From Agapanthus africanus (Eukaryota; Streptophyta; Magnoliopsida; Asparagales; Amaryllidaceae): a stretch of 64,000 nt of DNA. The notes beneath the pieces were generated by a model. The model was not told where the DNA came from. It was given only the letters and a program-made list of their open reading frames with translations, and ran no database searches. Positions within the stretch are counted from its first letter, which is position 1. Every line of letters starts with the position of its first letter. The position numbers and the translations under genes were made by a program. The stretch lies in contig JASDDO010000001.1 of assembly GCA_030015575.1 (NCBI GenBank), positions 513,603,772-513,667,771 of the forward strand. The letters run 5' to 3'. Shown here one piece after another: positions 57,319-64,000 of the stretch.

Positions 57319-59134
57319 TGATTAGTCGAAAATATTGTATATTTTAGCCGGCAATTTCCTCATCATTTGCACTCATTTAGAAGTATACGGTATTCATATT
57401 TTACATATTAGCAAAACTGTCACAAAATATCAGATTACATGTATTAGACCTTAAAACCGGCATTTCTAGGGAAATTGACTGCATTACATGGCATCGCAAT
57501 ATTTCTATATGTCGCAACCCGTGTTTCGAAGTCTGTGCAGGAAACTAGAAGCATGCTCGAATCAACACTGCTCAAAAGATACGCCAACTCACTAACTTCA
57601 GATCTGGTATCAATACAAAGTAGCAATTATAATTCAGCATATCAGAAGAAGCCCCAAACTCCATCACAAATCCACACCAGAAGACCCAAAGGCCAAGCCC
57701 ATCAAAGAGCCGCGGATCCGCGGCAGGGGCTTGCTAATGCCGTGGATCCGCGGTGGGTCCAAGGATTCAGCCTCTCAATTTTAGTGCAAAATTCCTGTCT
57801 CAGCTGCTACAGTTCAGAAATGTACTCCAAGTTCCAGAAGATTCCATATATTTCTGCCAGATCAGCAAACTAGGGTTTTCTAAGCTTAATTAATCCTAGC
57901 TTAAACCCTAAGCTAGCTCCTAACAAACTCCTTCTAGAAACTCCTCAACAAACTTTTGGAGGGAATGGGAAGTTCAAACTTAGACCTAGGGTTTGGGTGT
58001 TCTATAAATAAGACCCTAGGCTCACTAACTATTCATCTTGGAAAAATCCCATTATCAATCCCCAATCTAGCATAAAACTAGAGCCATTCTACCTCTTCCG
58101 TCATCTTCTTCTTCCACAAGTCTAGTGACAGGGCTTGTGTGAAACGCTAACCCTAAATCCAACTCCAAAAGCCAAGATCCCGAGTACCCATTAAGCAAGA
58201 AGCCCTACAACCTTTAGGAGCGGAGCCGATCTTTAACGGAGCAAGCGATCCGAGCCGATCCACGACTCATGGAGCCGAGCGACGCCCTATCAACAATCTA
58301 GATTCTTCCTCTTGTAGTTCTTGAAGCGAATGTAATCAAAATTGTTGAGATAAATAAAGGTGATATTCTTTTATCTTATTTTCTTTAAATTCTGCATCAT
58401 GATATCTTTACAATTCGTAAATATTTTCTGTGTGGTGATGTGTGATTAAAACTCCGCTCGTCAAGGAGTCGAGATGGTCAATAGAATGATGATGTTACAT
58501 AGCTTTAATCGATTCTTGATTCCTACGAGTTTTGTAAACCCTAGCAAGTTCAAGAACCGACAACCCATTTCGTTACGATGCTTTCTTGAATGATATCGCT
58601 CGAGATTGGGGAGTTAGGATCGTTTCTTGAAATTGCTAGAGGCTAGAATGTGAATGATATCGACAAAAGAACAAGGGATAAGATGAAACCCTAGTTTCAC
58701 GAGAAAGCCCTAACTCTCGTCGATGATCATCGATCTAGTATTAATCCTTCGAAGGACAAGAACACGAAATCTTTAGATTACATCACGTCTATCGATCCGA
58801 TCGATTCCTACGTGGTTCTTTTAGATTCTTGACTTTTTGTTTGGAAATATTATCGAAACCCAATTCTTGATTGTTTATCAGTTTCTTGATTCTTGATTAA
58901 ACATCGTGACACCTGAATCAATTGATAAATTCTTGAATCATGTTTTCTTTTCTTGTCAATTAACTTTTCAATTCAAACGAAGCAAATATAAAAACGAATC
59001 GTGCAATCCCTGTGGACGATCCGCACTCACTTACAAACTACATCCGACACCGTAGTTGATTGCGGTCAAATAATTTTTGGTTGTGATTTCTTTACTATTT
59101 TACATACTACACAATCAAGAATTCGTTTCAATCA
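57319..59134 (+). repeat. 3' LTR of element B
   Basis: 1816 bp, same length as the 5' LTR with few substitutions. The first palindrome is perfect here: GCCGCGGATCCGCGGC at 57709-57724; its partner lies at about 57739-57753. Confidence 0.94.
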
Positions 59135-59139
59135 ACGAC
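59135..59139. repeat. Target-site duplication ACGAC, right copy (element B)
   Basis: Matches 50031-50035. Confidence 0.94.
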
Positions 59140-60248
59140 AGATTATAAATTATCATTACAACAGGCCATGTGCTGTGACTTCCAGCCATATAGTTGAATG
59201 GGCAGAAGCCATCAGTAGCCAGTCCGAGCCGGACATTGCGAGGATCGCTACTGAATATTGCGTGCCTCCTATCGAAATCCTTCCATGCCGGTGAATCTCT
59301 TGGATGGCTCATTTTTCCATCTTCACTTGGAGGAGCACGGTGATGCCAAATCATTGCCTCGGCTGTTTTCTTGCACCTGAATAGCCTCTGTAGCCTCTGT
59401 GTTATGGGAAAGTGTCGTGCTATCTTGACAGATATATCAGGCTTCTTATCAGAATCTTTCGGCTTATACCTGGCCTCTCTGCATGTTAGACACTCTTTCA
59501 AATCTGAATTTTCTTTCCGGTATATCACGCAATTTTTAGGACATGCTTGAATCTTCTAGCACTTTAGACCCAAATCAGACATCATCTTCTGGGCTCCGTA
59601 CCAGCTGTCGGGCACGTTATTTCCCGGGGGCATAGAATCTTTCAAGAACGAAAGAAGTATTGTGAATGACTTGTTGCTCCATCCATTTAGGCACTTAATC
59701 TGGAAAAGTTGGACGAACCATGAGAAGGTGGAATACTTCGCATTCTCATAAATTGGTTTTCTAGCATCATTCATGAAATTTTCATATTTATCCGCACGCG
59801 GTCCTTGACCGGAAGGAATGTCATCTTCGGTACAAATAGATTCACCTAGGGCGGCCTCTACCATATCCTCCATTTTTTCTGATGGAAATAAATTACCGTC
59901 ATCTCCTTCTACCGCATTACCGAATTATCCTTTTTCTCCTGCCGCATTATCATGTTTTCCTTCTTCTTCTGCCGCATTACTGCATTCTTCTCCTTCCCCG
60001 TGATATTTCCAAATTGTATAAAGTCTAGTAAACCCATATTTTACAATATGAAGCTCTGCCAATTCTACCTTCTGCCAGTACTTATTGCCAGATCTATCGC
60101 ACGGACAGATAATCTTTTCTATTATGATCTTATTATGTGCGTGTGCAAATTCAATGAAAGCAGCAACTCCTGTGACAAACTTAGCTTGCATACGTTGTTG
60201 CCAATCCACATACATCCAGTCCTTAACTCTGACGTACTCATGGGCCAA
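59140..60248 (-). pseudogene. CACTA transposase (TNP2 type), N-terminal half
   Basis: Minus-strand frame from ATG 60248. First comes the transposase-associated domain: DWMYVDWQQRM, GVAAFIEFAHAHNK, IICPCDRSGN (the second metal-ligand Cys of the usual CPCxxC is Gly here), VKYGFTRLYTIWKYHGE. Then an acidic linker, DARKPIYENAKYS, LNGWSNKSFTILLSFLKDSM, DSWYGAQKMMSDLGLK, KIQACPKNCVIYRKE, and TNP2 blocks MIWHHRAPPSEDGKMSHP, DPRNVRLGLATDGFCPFNYM, HSTWPVVMIIYNL. Two in-frame stops (59922-59924 and 59556-59558) interrupt an otherwise continuous frame. The frame ends at element B and resumes in phase at 50035 once B and one target duplication are discounted. Start chosen because MAHEYVRVKDWMY begins exactly where the family domain begins. 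Confidence 0.88.
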
Positions 60249-60388
60249 GTTAGACTGTATAACATATAAATTGTAGGTTATAGTGACTATATTGAGAAAT
60301 ATAAGAACGGGATAGTTACTGACAAAGGAGAAAATCCGTGTATATACTTTGTGTGTGCGTTTGTCGTTGAAAAGAATAAATTATCGAA
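60249..60388. other. Gap between transposase start and the tandem array
   Basis: AT-rich, about 140 bp. Likely 5' leader or promoter-proximal sequence of the transposase gene; no clear box seen. Confidence 0.4.
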
Positions 60389-62361
60389 CGTATGTTAACC
60401 GATAGACGGGGACTAAGTGGCGCTTTTAGTTTCATATATGAGTATCGATGAGAATATGAAGGTTTCATATTATCATCGAGTATCATATATTGGTTTTAAC
60501 TTGAACATCTCGAATCACTCTCTAATTATGCAATTGTTGTGTATTCTTTTTGTATGTGTGTGTTCCGACTGTCGGGGGTAGGGTTTCTATCCCACTAAGA
60601 ATGTATAGCGCGAACACCCATCACTTGTGCTTTCAACCGTTTCGAGTAAATTTCGGCAGCACCACCCCGCTGTTCTCCGAGTACACTGTAATAGAATAGA
60701 TAATCATTTCAAAGCTATGAAAAAACGTTGAAATGAACATCTAATCTATCTTTGTACATGGAGAACCAGCCGAAAGGTACCGACGAAATATCTCGAAACG
60801 GATGAAAACACAAGTGAATGAAGGTGTTTGCTTTATACATTCCTAACTTGTCCACACGGGACAAATCTATCGGTTACCATACGATTGAATCTTCTCGTCG
60901 CATAGACTATACGACGGTTGTTAGTATCGAGCTATACCGTCTGATATATAACAATCTTCGTATTGTTCTATGTCACGACGAACATCGCACGTATGTTAAT
61001 CGATAGACGGGGACTAAGTGGCGCTTTTAGTTTCATATATGAGTATCTATGAGAATATGAAGGTTTCATATTATCATCGAGTATCATATATTGGTTTTAA
61101 ATTGAACATCTCGAATCACTCTCTAATTATGCGTTTATTGTGTATTCTTGTTGTATGTGTGTGTTCCGGCTGTCGGGGGTAAGGCTTCTATCCCATTAAG
61201 AATGTATAGAGCGTACACCCATCACTTGTGCTTTCAACCGTTCCGAGTAAATTTCAGCAGCACCTCCCTGCTGTTCTCCGAGTACACTGTAATAGAATAG
61301 ATAATCATTTCAAAGCTATGAAACAACGTTGAAATGAACATCTAATCTATCTTTGTACACGGAGAACCAGTGGAAAGGTACCGACGAAATATCTCGAAAC
61401 GGATGAAAACAAAAGTGAATGAAGGTGTTTGCTTTATACATTCCTAACTTGTCCACACGGGACAAATCTATCGGTTACCATACGATTGAATTTTCTCGTC
61501 GCATAGAGTATACGACGGTTGTTAGTATCGAGCTATACCGTCCGATATTTAACAACCTTCGTATAGTTCTATGTCACAACAAACATCGCACGTATGTTAA
61601 CCGATAGACGGGGACTAAGTGGCGCTTTTAGTTTCATATATAAGTATCGATGAGAATATGAAGGTTTCATATTATCATCGAGTATCATATATTGGTTTTA
61701 ACTTGAACATCTTGAATCACTCTCTAATGATGCGTTTGTTGTGTATTCTTGTTGTATGTGTGTGTTCCGGCTTTCGGGGGTAAGGCTTCTATCCCATTAA
61801 GAATGTATAGAGCGAACACCCATCACTTGTGCTTTCAACCGTTTCAAGTAAATTTCGGCAACACCTCCCCGCTGTTCTCCGAGTAAACTGTAATAGAATA
61901 GATAATCATTTCAAAGCTGTGAAACAACGTTGAAATGAACATCTAATCTATCTTTGTACACGGAGAACCGGCTGAAAGGTACCAACGAAATATCTCGAAA
62001 CGGATGAAAACATAAGTGAATGAAGGTGTTTACTTTATACATTCCTAACTTGTCCACACGGGAAAAATCTATCGGTTACCATACGATTGAATCTTCTCGT
62101 CGCATAGACTATACGACGGTTGTTAGTATCGAGTTATACTGTCCGATATTTAACAATCTTCGTATAGTTCTATATCACGACGAACATCGCACGTATGTTA
62201 ACCGATAGACGTGGACTAAGTGGCGCTTTTAGTTTCATATATGAGTATCGATGAGAATATGAAGGTTTCATATTATCATCGAGTATCATATATTGGTTTT
62301 AACTTGAACATCTTGAATCACTCTCTAATGATGCATTTGTTGTGCATTCATGTTGTATGTG
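60389..62361. repeat. Tandem array, 601-bp unit, about 3.3 copies
   Basis: Markers recur every 601 bp: the short ORF at 60818, 61419 and 62020, the GACGGGGACTAAGTGGCGC block at about 60404, 61006, 61607 and 62208, and the CGGCAGCACC block. Unit similarity is high. Each unit contains three foldbacks: 60622-60816 (two diverged arms of about 95 bp), 60901-60972, and about 60438-60492 (GATGAGAATATGAA against TTTCATATTATCATC). The 62-codon ORFs are not conserved beyond the array and I do not call them genes. The array stands upstream of the transposase start. Confidence 0.9.
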
Positions 62362-62712
62362 TAACATGATTTTAAACCATTGAGATCAAGATTGATAGAA
62401 CTGATCATCCTATATTGCAATGGCATTCATCTACCAAAAACTATTATTGCAATGGCATTCATCTATAACAATCAACAATTAAAACTACAAATGTAGGATG
62501 CTGATATCATAAAGCGTTATACGCAACATATGAATTCACATGACTGAAACATGCATAAAAAAAATATGTTCATCCAAAAGAAAGGCCACTGTCAACAAAT
62601 ATAGACAAATACGTCATAAAAACAGTAACTAATTAACAAGTTGATTAGCATCTGGATCAAGAAAATGATAGGAAAAACAATTGACTATGATCTATAATGA
62701 CAGGTCTATTAC
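62362..62712 (-). other. Intron-like sequence next to the captured exon
   Basis: AT-rich. A short duplicated phrase (ATTGCAATGGCATTCATCTA) occurs near 62413 and 62448. On the minus strand it starts with a GTAAT donor after the S9-peptidase exon and has a TGCATGTTTCAG acceptor-like site near 62550. No further coding match recognised. Confidence 0.45.
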
Positions 62713-62881
62713 CACGACTCTCGACTAACAAAGGTGGCTTTTCGTCCTCGGTAGCTTGATAATTGGGATTTCATGGCGAATAAAAATATGCATATGCCGT
62801 TTGACCGGGAACTTCAATAGGAAACTCTATGAGGTCGGGTATACTGAAGTACGCTTTGTATTTCGCTATATCAGGTGATGA
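62713..62881 (-). pseudogene. Captured exon fragment of a host S9-family serine peptidase
   Basis: The minus strand reads SSPDIAKYKAYFSIPDLIEF, then PIEVPGQTAYAYFYSP, a stop (TGA at 62771-62773), then NPNYQATEDEKPPLLVESRG, followed by a GTAAT splice donor. This is the segment before the catalytic alpha/beta-hydrolase domain of plant acylaminoacyl-peptidase-like proteins (prolyl oligopeptidase, S9), where the family reads PELIEFPTEVPGQNAYAYFY and EEKPPLLVKSHGGP. The match is from memory of the family and not from a search. Only one exon, with no catalytic Ser, Asp or His and an internal stop, so it is a non-functional fragment. It lies between the CACTA tandem array and the LTR remnant, suggesting capture by a transposon. 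Weak homologous signal may extend upstream to about 62905. Confidence 0.75.
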
Positions 62882-63094
62882 AGCACAAGCCTTAGCTAGC
62901 CCCAGCCCCACCACAACCGAACCCTATCGAAGGTAAAGAACGTCCTTACACTTTCAATGTTCACGAAAACCTATCGGCTTTTTAAGAAAGTTTTTCGAAT
63001 TTCGTTTCATTGTTTTCAAATTTGACAATTCCTACAGGTTTCGATTTGGTTTGAGTTGGGGTTGAGATTTCGGGTTAAATTATTGCAAAAATTT
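62882..63094. other. Unassigned sequence beside the captured exon
   Basis: Possibly intron or flanking host sequence captured with the exon. On the minus strand it is pyrimidine- and A-rich, with no coding match recognised. Confidence 0.35.
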
Positions 63095-63197
63095 AGAATT
63101 TATAGATTCAATTGAGAATTCAATTACTAAAAGATAGTCGCTCCTGTTGATTGATGGTGAAAAGAATTTATAGATTCAATTGAGAATTCAATTACTA
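63095..63197. repeat. 34-bp direct duplication at the junction with the copia LTR
   Basis: AGAATTTATAGATTCAATTG and the following bases up to ATTACT occur at 63095-63128 and at 63163-63197, separated by 34 bases. The second copy runs straight into the LTR sequence ACTAGTATGATC. This looks like filler from repair of a break. Confidence 0.75.
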
Positions 63198-63426
63198 GTA
63201 TGATCTGCATCATAGTCCTGGTAGTCAAGTACACATCCTAAGGGCTTTATCAACATGTAAGAGAAAAGACAGTATCACAATACTAGCCTACGTGTTAAGA
63301 TAAAGAGCAATCAGATTGCATACTATCATGTCGAGTAAGAAAGTCCTCTCTATATATGTCCAAGAATCCCTCTATAATATACAATTATGTACAATAATGA
63401 CCTCTAGGACATACATATAACTAATA
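63194..63426 (-). repeat. 5' LTR of the large minus-strand copia element, outer part
   Basis: Matches 16543-16752 of the 3' LTR (ACTAGTATGATCTGCAT, GGTAGTCAAGTAC, CATACTATCATGTCGAG, CCTCTCTATATATGTCC) and ends CTAATA where the family has CTAACA. The other part of this LTR is 42323-43853. Confidence 0.85.
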
Positions 63427-64000
63427 GTATATTCTAGTATTATCAAGATTTTTCGATCGGACGGTTGATACTGGCGGGCTTAGGATTAAACCGGTTCATT
63501 AAATCAGATATTGATTTAATACTAGTATTATTTTAGAGGTATTATTCTATCTCTTGGGTATTCGTATTTTGATACGAATACGGGTATGTATATACGGTAG
63601 AAAGTATTTTGTATTTATTCAAAATACCTTCTAGAAGATGACACCTCATCTTGTATTTTTCTATTTTCTTGAAAATAGAAAATGGGGTGGAAAAGGAAGA
63701 GATGGTTTGAAGCATGGCATGAAGAATGGTCTTGATATTTATTGTTGTTACTATTGCAATATGGTTGATTTTTAAATGAAAAAGAAATACTTCATAAAAG
63801 AAAGGAGTTAGCCATTCTCATGCTCATTATTCACTTGCAATTCACTCTCATCTTTGAGAGCTCTTTCATTCTTTTCCTTTGAGTTCATCTTCAAGTCAAA
63901 ACCATACCATTCTCATGTGTTGAGAAACAAGGGTTTTTGAGATAAAAAAATCACCACCAATATCACTATATCTCCTTAGTAATCTAGACTAGCAAATTAG
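63427..64000 (+). repeat. Plus-strand copia-type LTR fragment, runs off the window
   Basis: Resembles LTR middle and 3' parts of the 72-2110 copy: a GGACGGTTGATACTGGCGGGCTT block versus GGACAGTTATTACTAGCGGGCTTT near 1214, and CATGTGTTGAGAAACAAGGGTTTTTGAGAT versus CATGTGTTGAGAACCATTTTCTTTTGAGAT near 1735. No LTR start is visible; it is truncated on the left by the minus-strand LTR. Confidence 0.6.

Larger units (their letters stand above)
50036..59134 (+). mobile_element. Gypsy element B: Athila-like, gag-protease only
   Basis: 9099 bp with two LTRs of 1816 bp each, target duplication ACGAC, an Asp-type primer site, 1.1-kb leader, gag-protease frame with one frameshift, 1.4-kb 3' non-coding region and purine tract. 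No RT, RNase H or integrase. The LTRs are nearly identical, so the insertion is recent. It lies within a coding exon of the CACTA transposase. Same family plan as element A but with different LTRs and with the leader kept. Confidence 0.94.
43854..62361 (-). mobile_element. CACTA (En/Spm) DNA transposon, one end lost, split by element B
   Basis: Starts with the CACTA terminus CACTACTACAAATAAGG inside a copia LTR, followed by 500 bp of subterminal hairpins, then on the minus strand a TNP1-type gene (44624-47475) and a TNP2-type transposase gene (47580-60248, split by element B). A 601-bp tandem array (60389-62361) stands before the transposase start. I find no opposite terminus (TTTGTAGTAGTG) or subterminal repeats between 60250 and 63194, so the far end is probably deleted along with about 460 bp of the host LTR. 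The true right limit may reach 63162 if the S9-peptidase fragment is part of the element. Confidence 0.88.

Noticed and set aside
60818-61006. 62-codon ORF repeated three times
   Set aside because: It is one frame of the 601-bp tandem unit and overlaps a foldback; substitutions among units do not favour a protein.
60389-62361. CRISPR array or centromeric satellite
   Set aside because: Plant DNA, 601-bp units without spacer structure; only about 3.3 copies, located beside a transposase gene, so neither label is supported.

Overview
The window is intergenic, transposon-packed DNA from the nuclear genome of a flowering plant (species not identified). The evidence is Ty1/copia and Ty3/gypsy LTR retrotransposons with plant-type primer sites (initiator-Met and Asp tRNA), a CACTA (En/Spm) DNA transposon with TNP2-type transposase, DUF4218 and DUF4216 parts, plant-style introns, AT-rich spacers and no intact host gene. 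The only host-gene trace I see is one broken exon of an S9-family (acylaminoacyl-peptidase-like) serine peptidase near 62.8 kb.

Layout. 1-2110: end of a copia element (last pol codons, purine tract, 3' LTR). 2111-12458: a full-length copia element with target duplication ACGTG, two LTRs of 2190 and 2204 bp, a long non-coding leader where gag should be, and a pol broken by one stop and one frameshift. 12472-14543: two partial minus-strand copia LTRs and a pol stub. 14544-17267 together with 38431-43853 and 63194-63426: one large, shattered minus-strand copia element. Between its halves, 17268-38430, lies a minus-strand Del/Tekay-like gypsy element arranged LTR-internal-LTR-partial internal, with LTRs of about 4-4.5 kb. 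One of those LTRs is interrupted by gypsy element A (20911-28156, Athila-like, gag-protease only, target duplication CACGG). The 5' LTR of the large copia element is interrupted by the CACTA transposon (43854 to at least 62361). The CACTA transposase gene is in turn split by gypsy element B (50036-59134, same family type as A, target duplication ACGAC). A 601-bp tandem array lies just upstream of the transposase gene (60389-62361). The window ends in another plus-strand copia-type LTR.

Nothing here works as a pathway. The elements are related by nesting and probably by dependence: A and B have gag-protease but no polymerase, and the copia elements have pol but no recognisable gag, so both types would need partners to move. 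Insertion order inferred from nesting: minus-strand copia elements first, then the Tekay-like and CACTA elements, then A and B; on the left side, the full copia element is the last insertion.

The most striking object is in element A. A complete, foldable tRNA-Asp(GTC) sequence followed by CCA sits on the + strand exactly at the primer binding site, antisense to the element, and directly abuts gag with the usual 1.1-kb leader missing. Next in interest are paired GC-rich palindromes about 30 nt apart found in three retroelement types, the 601-bp array built from nested inverted repeats, and the captured S9-peptidase exon.
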